From Lentibacillus cibarius (GTDB lineage Bacteria; Bacillota; Bacilli; Bacillales; Amphibacillaceae), in NCBI RefSeq assembly GCF_005887555.1, contig NZ_VCIA01000001.1, positions 2,418,001 through 2,482,000 on the forward strand: DNA of 64,000 nt. The letters run 5' to 3'. This document shows, piece after piece, positions 8,119 through 16,354 of this stretch. The notes under the pieces are model-generated. The model saw only the letters and a program-made list of their open reading frames with translations. It was not told where the DNA came from and made no database searches. How positions within the stretch are numbered: the stretch's first letter is position 1; every line of letters starts with the position of its first letter. The translations under genes were made by a program, and so were the position numbers.

Positions 8119-8150
8119 AAAAGACCAGCCAATGTGCTGGTCTTTCTTTC
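8119..8150 (+). terminator. Intrinsic terminator of fdhA-yjgD
   Basis: Perfect 10-bp stem AAAGACCAGC/GCTGGTCTTT with a 5-nt loop, followed by a T-rich tract, 4 bp after the yjgD stop. Confidence 0.9.
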
Positions 8151-8260
8151 TAGTGTGAAAAGTCGGCTGGTGCCCCTCATTAGTGACTTCATTGGCTCTT
8201 TTTGTGTAGCTTAATTTTTGACTGATCGACAATATTCGGGAAGTGCCAAGTACCAAATGG

Positions 8261-9334
8261 TTATTCCAGCACAACCTTTTTCTCTTCTCTTGCTGACTGG
8301 CGAATGGCGTCCAGCACTTTCTGGGTGGTTTGACCATTTTCAAAATTGGCAAGTGTCGTATGTTTTTGGCCTGTCCGAAGTGTTTCGTGCAAGGCATCGA
8401 GCATGGGCTTGAAACTGCTATAGTGCGAGGCTACCGCTGCAGATACCGTATCCGGTGCAGTTAGGCCCGGATCAAGGGAGACCTCTTCGAACGGTTGTTC
8501 ACCACTTGAGACGAACAGGCTGGTATCGTCCAGCATAACCAGAGTACTTTGATCCCCAAACACTTCTAGTCGTTTCGTATGTGACGCCTTGCGTGCGGCA
8601 GAAATTAAATCCAGCATGACGGTCGAATTATTTTGAAGTGAACCAATAACCTGAAAGGCATCATCCGCTGTCCGATGCTCGACGTTTCCTTCTTCATCTG
8701 TGTATTCCGGCACATGGGTGATCAAATTAGCATTGAGTGCCTTCATGGAGCTGTTCGTCCACCAATGCAGAGAATCAATCATATGCGAGCCAAGTGCATT
8801 CAGAAGTCCTCCGCCATCTTCCTTTTGCCCAAGCCAGCCGCGCCTTTTCGACGTGAGCGGTGTATAAGCAGTGTGTGTGTACGCATATCTGATATGCATA
8901 ACATTACCCAGGTCACCATTTTCTATCATTGCTTTCACTTTCATCTGTGCTGGAAGGAATCGAAATTCATGATTGATGAAGCCCCATTTCCCTGCTTGAT
9001 CCCTGGCAGCAATCATGCCTTCTGTTTCGGCAGCATTCAGAGCCATTGGCTTTTCACACAAAACATGAAGGCCTTTAGCAAAAGCCGTTTGTACCATTTC
9101 TTCATGCGCAAAAACAGCTGAAGCCACTACCAGAAGATCTAGGGATTCCTGCTCAAGCATCGCTTTCCAGTCGGTATATATGTTATCAATACCGCTTAAT
9201 TTTCGAGCAGAATCCACATTCCCTCTCACACTGGCAATAGCTACAACTTCAAACCCGTTATGTAAGTTCATCATTGGCGCGTGCACTCGTGCCCCGAAGC
9301 CGGTTCCAATAATGCCAACCCTATAATTAGTCAC
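8261..9334 (-). CDS. Gfo/Idh/MocA family oxidoreductase
   Basis: NAD(P)-dependent sugar/inositol-type dehydrogenase of about 357 residues. The N-terminal Rossmann fold shows GIIGTGFGARVHAPM and the typical LCEKPMALN motif with the conserved Glu-Lys-Pro; the C-terminal alpha/beta domain carries GGGLLNALGSHMIDSL, where the His is the expected catalytic residue. The frame opens at ATG 9343, but AAAGGA lies directly against that codon and is properly spaced for the GTG at 9334. It is a single-gene unit convergent with yjgD. The substrate cannot be read from sequence; the family covers many sugars and sugar phosphates. Confidence 0.85.
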   Translation of the reverse strand: MTNYRVGIIGTGFGARVHAPMMNLHNGFEVVAIASVRGNVDSARKLSGIDNIYTDWKAMLEQESLDLLVVASAVFAHEEMVQTAFAKGLHVLCEKPMALNAAETEGMIAARDQAGKWGFINHEFRFLPAQMKVKAMIENGDLGNVMHIRYAYTHTAYTPLTSKRRGWLGQKEDGGGLLNALGSHMIDSLHWWTNSSMKALNANLITHVPEYTDEEGNVEHRTADDAFQVIGSLQNNSTVMLDLISAARKASHTKRLEVFGDQSTLVMLDDTSLFVSSGEQPFEEVSLDPGLTAPDTVSAAVASHYSSFKPMLDALHETLRTGQKHTTLANFENGQTTQKVLDAIRQSAREEKKVVLE

Positions 9335-9587
9335 ACGAATCATTCCTTTTTGTTAGTTTGAATGGATACATTACAAAGTGCTGAGCTTTCAATCCCAGTG
9401 GACTGGATAGTTTTCTTTCATCATATCATGAAAAATATCTGTCTTCCTAGCAGACAGATTCTGAAAGGCTTGATTTGTCATACGTCCATGTGTAAAAATG
9501 CTTCTTTTACATAAATACCCGTTTTACTGCCGGCTTTGGGTGGTCTATAATAGATTCTTAAAGAAAAAGTAAAGATGGGAAGTGCCT

Positions 9588-11057
9588 ATGTCTAAGCGAA
9601 AGAATAGTGACTATAAAAAGCCTGATAAACCATATAATCAATCTGGCAAACCATACAGGAAGCAAGGTTCGGCAAAAGGGAAGCAAAAAGGTGGGTCTGC
9701 GGTTGCTGATCCGCGCCAGAAGGCTATAACTGCGAAAGTGACTTGCTCAGGTCTGACCAATGAGGGCAAAGGTCTTGTTACGTGGGAAGGAAAGCAGCTG
9801 GAGGTAGCGTATCTGATACCAGGTGAAACGGCTGAGGTACGTGTGTCTAAAAAGGGGCCGTATCTTAACGCGGAGCTAAAGCGGATAATCAATCAGTCTA
9901 AAGACCGTGTCAATCCGCCATGCCCGTATTATTACGAATGCGGGGGATGTCAGCTGCAGCATATGAGCAACCAGGCGCAAGGTCGTTTTAAGCAAAACAC
10001 CATTGATGCGATAATGAAACCGTTCGGAAAGCCGGAAGCCATTTTGACGATGGACCAACCGTATGACTACCGGAATAAAAGCCAGATGACGTTTGGTCAG
10101 AATAAAGATCGGCAGGTTATCGGCGGGTTGTACGCCCCGAGCACCCATCAGATCATCCCAATGGACCGGTGTCTTATTCATGATCCAAAAGCGGACGAGA
10201 TCGTGCAAACAATTAAGGGTATGATGAAATCTTTTAAAATGAAGCCGTACAACGAAGATACCGGCCATGGCTTTCTAAGGCATATCCTGATAAAGATCGG
10301 CAAGGTCAGCGGTCAGATTATGGTGGTGCTTGTAGCAGCTTCACCCGTCTTCAAGGGCAAAAATAATTTTATAACAGCCTTGCGTAAAGCCCATCCTGAA
10401 ATTACGACACTTTTGCTGAACGTCAATAAACGGGATACCAGCATGGTTCTGGGTAATCAGGAAAAGGTTTTGTTCGGTAAGGGGACGATCACAGATACCC
10501 TCTGCGGAATGACATTCGAGATCTCGGCGAAGTCTTTCTATCAGATTAATCCGGTCCAGACCGAAAAATTATATAAGAAGGCGATTGAAATGGCCGATCT
10601 GACTGGAAAGGAAACGGTGGTGGATGCGTACTGCGGAATTGGTACCATCAGTCTGATTGCCAGTCAGAAAGCTGGAAACGTTATTGGCGTAGAAATGAAT
10701 AACGATGCGGTTCGTGACGCCATTCGGAATTCAAAACGTAACGGTGTAAAAAATGCACGATTCTATCAGGGAGATGCCGGCGAGTTTATGGTGCAAATGG
10801 CAGCACGCGGTAAAAAAGCCGATGTGGTGCTTATGGATCCGCCCCGAAGCGGAAGTGACGAAACGTTCCTAGCAAGCGTCGTCAAGCTGCAGCCGAAGCG
10901 CGTGGTATATGTGTCGTGTAATCCGGTAACACAGGCGCGGGATCTAAAGTACTTAACGAAGAATGGGTATACGGTTGAAGCTATTCAGCCAGTGGATATG
11001 TTTCCGCAAACCTACCACGTTGAAGCTGTTACAAAATTAGTTTTAAAAGAAAATTAG
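9588..11057 (+). CDS. rlmCD: 23S rRNA (uracil-5-)-methyltransferase, RlmCD type
   Basis: TrmA/RumA-family methyltransferase of 489 residues. A lysine-rich N-terminal tail (about 40 residues) precedes a TRAM domain (KVTCSGLTNEGKGLV to AELKRI), then an iron-sulfur cluster motif (CPYYYECGGCQLQH with a fourth Cys further on). The C-terminal SAM domain has VDAYCGIGTISL, DPPRSGSDETF and the catalytic VYVSCNPVTQARDL. B. subtilis YefA (RlmCD) methylates U747 and U1939 of 23S rRNA, and this gene is probably its equivalent. The ATG at 9588 is favoured by GGGA at 9577-9580 over a GTG at 9582. A TATAAT-like element near 9545 suggests its own promoter. Confidence 0.85.
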   Translation: MSKRKNSDYKKPDKPYNQSGKPYRKQGSAKGKQKGGSAVADPRQKAITAKVTCSGLTNEGKGLVTWEGKQLEVAYLIPGETAEVRVSKKGPYLNAELKRIINQSKDRVNPPCPYYYECGGCQLQHMSNQAQGRFKQNTIDAIMKPFGKPEAILTMDQPYDYRNKSQMTFGQNKDRQVIGGLYAPSTHQIIPMDRCLIHDPKADEIVQTIKGMMKSFKMKPYNEDTGHGFLRHILIKIGKVSGQIMVVLVAASPVFKGKNNFITALRKAHPEITTLLLNVNKRDTSMVLGNQEKVLFGKGTITDTLCGMTFEISAKSFYQINPVQTEKLYKKAIEMADLTGKETVVDAYCGIGTISLIASQKAGNVIGVEMNNDAVRDAIRNSKRNGVKNARFYQGDAGEFMVQMAARGKKADVVLMDPPRSGSDETFLASVVKLQPKRVVYVSCNPVTQARDLKYLTKNGYTVEAIQPVDMFPQTYHVEAVTKLVLKEN

Positions 11058-11217
11058 GTAGCTGGAGTGAAATGAGTAATTAAAATAAATTATTTACTAT
11101 CAATAATGAAAAAGTCAAGATAGATAATAAATACTTGCGGCAGCATCCTTTTTCATATTTTTGGTATAAATTTTTATGAGTGGCTTGCACTAGTAAAATA
11201 ATCATTATAGATAAACG
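11058..11217. other. Gap without a recognisable gene
   Basis: AT-rich DNA between rlmCD and the DoxX remnant. I see no clear terminator for rlmCD and no ORF. Confidence 0.5.
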
Positions 11218-11396
11218 ATGAAGGTATTATGGAAGCAACCGGTTTCTAATTATACGTGTTATTGTTGGTCTTTACTATTCAGCACACGGGGCACAAAAAA
11301 GCATTGGGGTGGTTTGACGGCAACAGTGCTGCCAAAACAGATGCGTTCTTTGATAGAAAGAGTGGGCGAACCAAGGTTCCTCTAGGAAGTCAATAA
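11218..11396 (+). pseudogene. DoxX-family remnant
   Basis: Decayed gene readable only by changing frame twice. ATG at 11218 gives MKVLWKQ; the next frame gives NRFLIIRVIVGLYYSAHGAQK, the typical DoxX first membrane helix and AHGAQK motif; after the A-run at 11295-11300 the third frame gives KALGWFDGN and ends at TAA 11396. Intact DoxX proteins are about 130 residues with four helices, so an internal part is also missing. It is followed directly by its own terminator, confirming that this was once a gene. Confidence 0.65.
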
Positions 11397-11405
11397 GATA
11401 GAAAG

Positions 11406-11442
11406 TAATCCACCGAGAATCTCAAGGGTGGATTATTTTTTT
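11406..11442 (+). terminator. Intrinsic terminator after DoxX remnant
   Basis: Perfect 9-bp stem TAATCCACC/GGTGGATTA followed by seven T residues, 10 bp after the remnant's stop codon. Confidence 0.85.
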
Positions 11443-11665
11443 GATTAAATGTGTAAAAATAGAATACATAATGTATTTCAAACCAAAAATACACTTTTGT
11501 GCCAAGAAAATACTATTATGATCTGTATCGCCTCTTAATAATGGTATTTTAGCCCCTTCATAAACATAAATCCCATTTTGACAATAAATGGCGGTCTGTA
11601 TATGGTATATGTAGTTACACCCCTTATTACCTCTTTGTTCATCTTCCGGTCGAAGTTAAACACTA
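11443..11665. other. Gap without a recognisable gene
   Basis: AT-rich spacer; no ORF, repeat or convincing promoter could be identified. Confidence 0.4.
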
Positions 11666-12091
11666 ATGAATTACTCCTACGTATTTGCCACCGAATATTT
11701 TGTAGTTTTCCAATTCAATAGCAATGAATATGCATTACAAAATTTTATACAGAAGGAGCTGTTATGGATGGGTCATGATATTCTCGGTTACAACAAATCT
11801 GGGGAAAATGTTGCTTATCTGCGCTTTAGCAAGAATGATGTTAATTCCTTAGTAGTTTATTGTTTACTAGAGTCCAGTGATTATTTTGCAGGTGTGAGCG
11901 GGACAGGTGATAGTGTAAGCTTTACACAACAACAGATGGAAAAGGCGCTTGAAAACTATAACAGGCATATGATTATTTATCCAGGCAAAAAACATTTTGA
12001 AACATGGCAACGAAATGAAATACTAAAATTTCTTAAAAACTGTTTGGAAATGACCAAAAAAGAGCGAACAATACAAGTTTTATTCGGTTAA
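11666..12091 (+). CDS. Hypothetical protein, 141 aa
   Basis: A hydrophilic, aromatic-rich protein of 141 residues with no membrane segment or recognised domain. No ribosome binding site precedes the ATG at 11666. An AGGAG nine bases before an internal in-frame ATG at 11767 would give a 108-residue product starting MGHDILGYNKSG. The upstream part (ATEYFVVFQFNSNEYALQNF) reads like genuine protein, so the longer form may be ancestral. Surrounded by remnants, it may itself be an orphan, for example of a toxin-immunity locus; that is speculation. Confidence 0.5.
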   Translation: MNYSYVFATEYFVVFQFNSNEYALQNFIQKELLWMGHDILGYNKSGENVAYLRFSKNDVNSLVVYCLLESSDYFAGVSGTGDSVSFTQQQMEKALENYNRHMIIYPGKKHFETWQRNEILKFLKNCLEMTKKERTIQVLFG

Positions 12092-12329
12092 TGTGAAATA
12101 AAGAACGAACAGGTAAATTGGCAAGCACTTGGTTTGTTTCATTCAAGACAAATGGTGATCACATTTATGGTGCGAAACAAGGTTGTGCTAATCTTATGGT
12201 GACGGGTACGGAAAAACCGTTTTGATTGGGAGGGTGAGCGAGAGGTTATTGCCATATAATTATCGGCAAGGGATTCCAATTCATCAATGGATAGACAAAA
12301 GAAGAAGGTTTATAAATATATGCATGAAC

Positions 12330-12374
12330 AAGCATGGCAACATTAGCGGTTACTCCGTTTTTGCTGCCATGCTT
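12330..12374. repeat. 10-bp inverted repeat
   Basis: AAGCATGGCA (12330-12339) and TGCCATGCTT (12365-12374) form a perfect stem around a 25-nt loop, followed by a pyrimidine-rich tract. It may be a terminator for a lost gene. Confidence 0.4.
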
Positions 12375-12491
12375 TCTTGCTTAATTTAATTTTGCTTTCG
12401 CATTCCAGTAGTTATTTGCAGCTGCCACTGTTTGAAAGTGGATAGCTATAACTTCCTGTTTATGTACGAAATGGGTACTTTTACGAAAAAA

Positions 12492-12545
12492 GCCCGCACA
12501 TGAATCCCCCCACATCAAGCTTAGCCAAGTGGGGGTAGTTCTTAG
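12492..12545 (+). mobile_element. Orphan IS200/IS605-type right end (TnpB guide-RNA scaffold relic)
   Basis: The segment reads GCCCGCACATGAATCC, then CCCCCAC (12507-12513), an AAGCTTAGCCAA loop, GTGGGGG (12529-12535) and TAGTTC. This is the layout of the right end of IS200/IS605 elements carrying tnpB, where the 3' end of the transcript forms the omega-RNA hairpin and element end. No tnpA or tnpB frame is found upstream, so only the end remains. Identification is from recalled resemblance of the hairpin and flanks. Confidence 0.5.
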
Positions 12546-12728
12546 TATATGGTCTATCGAATCCAAATGTTCTCTTTAACCTTTTGTTTCAGATTTAAAG
12601 TTTCTATCAATGATTTTCGTCGAATACCATTACAAGATTTTGGAGGAGGTACTTTCTTTTTTTATGTTGATAGTTCTTTGCGGCAGAAGGGAATTATGAT
12701 TTAATTTGAGTCGCCTGAAAATGCAGGG

Positions 12729-12953
12729 TCAAACCTCAACGAAAGAACTGTTGTTGTTTGCTCCTTCATTGATTTCATCTTTAGTTTTTATGTTCCTTTG
12801 GTATTTAAGAATTAAAACATCGAGTTCTTGGCTACATTTTAATGTATCCGCACTTTCCATACCTTGAATATTCGCTGTCTCTATCATTTGTTTTCTTTTT
12901 TGCTTAATCACCTGGAATAACATTTCTGGCGTATCATAACCTGAGTGTGTCAT
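12729..12953 (-). CDS. Spo0E-like aspartyl-phosphate phosphatase
   Basis: A 74-residue protein with the two-helix Spo0E-like fold and the signature SQELD, preceded by VIKQKRKQMIETANIQG and followed by VLILKYQR. Members of this family dephosphorylate Spo0A-P and thereby delay sporulation. GAGGAG is correctly placed before the ATG at 12953. It stands alone between remnants. Small Spo0E paralogues are common and variable in Bacillaceae, so the precise target is uncertain. Confidence 0.85.
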   Translation of the reverse strand: MTHSGYDTPEMLFQVIKQKRKQMIETANIQGMESADTLKCSQELDVLILKYQRNIKTKDEINEGANNNSSFVEV

Positions 12954-13148
12954 AGAATCTCCTCAATTGCCCTTTTAATTATATTAGGTATATTATACTA
13001 CATCCAAATTCCTGATTTGTGTCAAAAAGGTGAAATTAAAGTGACAAAATTATAGAAACTTGTATTCTTCTGTATCTAATGATTTAATAAAGAATTGTTA
13101 TAGTTGGGTTAATCATATTAATAGTGAAAAAAGTAAGTACAGCTAGAA

Positions 13149-13454
13149 TTGGAAAAAGCAAATGTAAATATGGCTCCCAATTCCAATATGGATGTCGTTA
13201 TTGACTGGGAAAACAATCCATTGGAAGAAGGAGACTATCGCTTGGAACTTCAAGCTAGTAATGAAAAAGATGAATGGAAGTGGGAAAAAGTATTTACAAT
13301 CGGTGAAGAAGCAAAAGATTTTAATAAGGAAGCAGTTGAACTGGAAACCAATAATAACCGTAAAGCATGGTACATTGCTGGAATATCCGTGTTGATCATT
13401 ATCATTCTAATACTGTTAGTTTACATTTGGCGGCTGAAAAGAACGGGAAAGTAG
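13149..13454 (+). pseudogene. C-terminal fragment of a DUF916/DUF3324 cell-surface protein
   Basis: The 101-codon frame from a TTG at 13149 encodes the last part of a WxL-associated DUF3324 domain: MAPNSNMDVVIDW, then EEGDYRLELQASN and VFTIGEEAKDFN, a hydrophilic linker, one transmembrane helix (residues about 74-95) and a basic tail RLKRTGK. Intact proteins are about 350 residues with a signal peptide and a DUF916 domain; neither is present upstream, where the frame is closed by a stop at about 13129. It is best read as a 5'-deleted remnant. Confidence 0.65.
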
Positions 13455-13535
13455 ATAATCAGCAAGGATAACCTTGAATAACACCTTAGTAAATAATTTA
13501 TCTTGTACTTTCATTTGATCAAAATGAGTTAAACG

Positions 13536-13574
13536 AAACCCCTGCAGCCAAGTTATTTGGTGCAGGGGTTTTCA
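13536..13574. terminator. Hairpin between converging units
   Basis: Perfect 11-bp stem AAACCCCTGCA/TGCAGGGGTTT with a 14-nt loop and a short T-run, located between the DUF3324 remnant and the 3' end of the NCS1 transporter gene. Confidence 0.75.
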
Positions 13575-13632
13575 GTATAAGCGCCACAGAGACAGCAGCG
13601 TTATTTAGAGGCTATTCATGCTTCCATGTACC

Positions 13633-15024
13633 CTAAGAGGAAAGCTTATCATCCTCATGTATATCTTGTGGTTCCTCTGTAAGGTAATACATTCCTTTTG
13701 TAGCTAAAGCCAGTAGAACGGTTAGGATTGCCGCGAGAATTGCTGCGAAAATGGCTGCTGTATTTTGCAGAAATGCCCCCATGTAGCCTAGTGCTGCTAT
13801 TGTTCCCAAACCACTGCAAATAAGCAGAGAGACCACACCAACGGGATTCCATTTATGCAGGAATTCCTGTCTGGCTTCATAATAATTAGGACCGATTTTC
13901 AGTAGTTTTTTAACAAACAATGCATCACTAACTAAAATAGCGGCCCAGACTAATAAAAAGACGCCTTGAAATGTCATCACCTTGTCCAGATAATCGACGA
14001 TGCCGCCTAGCATAAGAACCATCGCAGTAACACCGGAAACGACTACCCAAAAACGTCTTCCGGGGGTAAAGTTAAAGATATTCTCGAAAAAATTGGAAAG
14101 TGATAGAGAACCACTATAGATGTTTGTAATATTAATTCTTATTTGCGTTAACATGGTAAACAATGCTCCGCCGATTCCTAGCAGAAGCACAATATAAACT
14201 CCCGGGTTTGCCTCGCCAAGGCGAACGCCAAACCAAATACCAAGGCCACCCATGATACCAAAGCAAAAAATCTGTGGTATAAAGCCAATGGCTACTGAAC
14301 CAATTTTAATATCTTTCGGTTTTAGGAATCGGGCATAGTCTGACGCTAACAATGCTGTCAGTCCCATTATTCCATGGTGCATTCCCATACAAAGCAATAG
14401 CGCTTCTCCGCCTAACTGAACGCCTTTTGGCATAAACGCTAGAATAGAACCATCATTAACAGGGGGTGTAAAGATGGACACGATAATTGCTGTAACCAGA
14501 AAAATTCCGAAGATCGGTAAAGACCATTTTTGTAATTTGTCTAACTGTTTAATACCGAACCAATTCAGTGGGATAACGATTGATCCGAAGAAGACGATTA
14601 ACGTCCATTCAGGTATGGCGGGAAAGAAAGTGTGAATCGCGGAAACCAAAATTAATCCTTCGAACGCACAATACATAATAAAATTGGATGCGTATATTAG
14701 TGAGGTAAGCGATGCCCCAATATAACCGAATCCACCGCCGCGCGACAGCAAATTGACATTCATACCGGACTTTGCTGAAAGATAGGCAATGAATGTACCT
14801 AAAATACCTGCAACAATAATGGCGTATATAGCCGAAATTATGGCGTTGGCTGCCCCGAACTGAAGTGCCATAACACTTCCCATTTGAAAATAAAAAATGG
14901 CGGTGGCGATACCAAATGTAATGTTCGTAATACTTAACCAGCCCATATTCCTTTTCTCACGAGGTACTTTATTCAATGAGTAATCAGTATCCGCTTCATA
15001 GTTTGTAGCTACTTTTTCACTCAT
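13633..15024 (-). CDS. NCS1-family cytosine/purine-type permease
   Basis: A 463-residue integral membrane protein with about 12 hydrophobic segments, of the nucleobase:cation symporter-1 (CodB-like) family. Segment one contains SITNITFGIATAIFYFQMGSV and a later one RGGGFGYIGASLTSL (quoted in part), typical of the family. The preferred start is ATG at 15024 with AGGAG nine bases upstream; a TTG at 15033 is less likely. It lies downstream of and on the same strand as the LysR gene, near the methylcitrate-cycle genes, so its substrate may be an organic compound related to that pathway rather than a nucleobase. That link is only positional. Confidence 0.8.
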   Translation of the reverse strand: MSEKVATNYEADTDYSLNKVPREKRNMGWLSITNITFGIATAIFYFQMGSVMALQFGAANAIISAIYAIIVAGILGTFIAYLSAKSGMNVNLLSRGGGFGYIGASLTSLIYASNFIMYCAFEGLILVSAIHTFFPAIPEWTLIVFFGSIVIPLNWFGIKQLDKLQKWSLPIFGIFLVTAIIVSIFTPPVNDGSILAFMPKGVQLGGEALLLCMGMHHGIMGLTALLASDYARFLKPKDIKIGSVAIGFIPQIFCFGIMGGLGIWFGVRLGEANPGVYIVLLLGIGGALFTMLTQIRINITNIYSGSLSLSNFFENIFNFTPGRRFWVVVSGVTAMVLMLGGIVDYLDKVMTFQGVFLLVWAAILVSDALFVKKLLKIGPNYYEARQEFLHKWNPVGVVSLLICSGLGTIAALGYMGAFLQNTAAIFAAILAAILTVLLALATKGMYYLTEEPQDIHEDDKLSS

Positions 15025-15250
15025 GCATATCAACTCCTCTTTGTTTTTTTAGCTATTCATACCATGTCCCCCTATAATTTGTGCATCAATTCACAAATTA
15101 GTTGTTTTTGTTAAAAGACTGTTTCCACTGACACACATCTACTATCATAACAATAGTAAATTAATAATCAACCCCCGGTGGTCTAAGGAAAGCTATAATG
15201 CCTCCAGTTGTCCCTTTACCTCGTCATGGGACACCCCTTGATGGGCTGGC

Positions 15251-16120
15251 CTACAGCGATTTCACATCTAATGTTCGGATAAAATCAACAAATGCTTTCA
15301 CGATATTCATTTGCATGGAGTCTTCCTGATAATACATCCATGTCTTGCGCGTAATGATGTCACCTGTGGGATGATACAGCGGCTTGGTCACGAGTTCCGG
15401 ATGGGGGCGTACGACAAGATTGGCCAATATGGCATAGCCTAACCCATTGACAATCATTTCCTTGCAGGTTTCCACCTGGCTCACCCAGATATTGATATCC
15501 GGATTTTGTTTGTATTGGCTGTACCACCAGTTATCAACGATATTCCGCATTTTTTCATCAGTATGATAATCAATCCGTGGCATTTCAGGAAGACTTTCCC
15601 ATGTGAATTCCCACGGAGAGGCGATGCATATTTCTTCTTCATAAAGTAATTCTTTTCGGTCATGCCAGCTGTAGTCCCCTTTGATGAAGCTGATGTGCAC
15701 ATCATGATTTAAGATGCGCCGGTGCATTTCACTGCTCCAGCCGGTTACGACCTGGAACTCCACATTCGGATATTTCTGTTTAAACAGGCGCAGTAATTTG
15801 GGCATTTTGTTTCGCGCGAAGAAATTAGAAGCTCCGACTCTTAATGTTCCGGCAACTTGCTGTTTCATGTTATGCAGTTTTTCCTCGATTCTTATTTGTT
15901 CATGCAGCATTTTTCTGGCATGGTGAGCAAGCTCTTCTCCCTCAGGTGTGAACGTTATCCCACGTTGCTTGCGAATAATAAGTTTTACCCCGTAATATGC
16001 TTCCAGACTCTGTATGCGCGATGTCAATGTGGGTTGAGATAAGAACAACCGCTTTGCCGCCTGTGTAATGTTTTCTGTTGCATATAATGCGTCAAGCATT
16101 TCCCAATCTTGAAATTTCAC
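15251..16120 (-). CDS. LysR-family transcriptional regulator
   Basis: A 289-residue LysR-type regulator: winged helix at residues 1-60 (ENITQAAKRLFLSQPTLTSRIQSLE) followed by a periplasmic-binding-like effector domain from about residue 90. It is transcribed divergently from mmgD with a 234-bp spacer that should contain its operator, and in the same direction as the NCS1 permease 226 bp downstream. LysR proteins usually activate a divergent target in response to a small molecule, so control of mmgDEF, with a methylcitrate-pathway intermediate as inducer, is the likely role. No T-N11-A site was pinned down by eye. Confidence 0.85.
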   Translation of the reverse strand: MKFQDWEMLDALYATENITQAAKRLFLSQPTLTSRIQSLEAYYGVKLIIRKQRGITFTPEGEELAHHARKMLHEQIRIEEKLHNMKQQVAGTLRVGASNFFARNKMPKLLRLFKQKYPNVEFQVVTGWSSEMHRRILNHDVHISFIKGDYSWHDRKELLYEEEICIASPWEFTWESLPEMPRIDYHTDEKMRNIVDNWWYSQYKQNPDINIWVSQVETCKEMIVNGLGYAILANLVVRPHPELVTKPLYHPTGDIITRKTWMYYQEDSMQMNIVKAFVDFIRTLDVKSL

Positions 16121-16354
16121 GATGAGACCTCCTTATGCTCCGAGTGAACAGGCGGTCCGCCCGTCCACCCTTTTCTATCAACCATATCTTAATCTGATAT
16201 TGAAAAGATCTATGCCCAATGATTAAAATTATGTATTTTCCTAATTGCTAGTTTAATTGTATAATAAAAGCATAATATGTACAAATTTTCAGATGAATGT
16301 AGGTCTAGGATATGGTAATAGAAAGATAATCTATCAAATACAAGGGGGATTATC

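Larger units (their letters stand above)
12092..12728. other. Decayed intergenic region
   Basis: 637 bp without an intact gene. From 12102 to about 12226 a stop-free stretch on the plus strand reads like the tail of a protein (includes STWFVSFKTNGDHIYG and ends TEKPF), but it has no start and I do not recognise it. Beyond it lie an inverted repeat (12330-12374) and an IS200/IS605-like end (12492-12545). The rest is AT-rich with no features. Confidence 0.4.
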
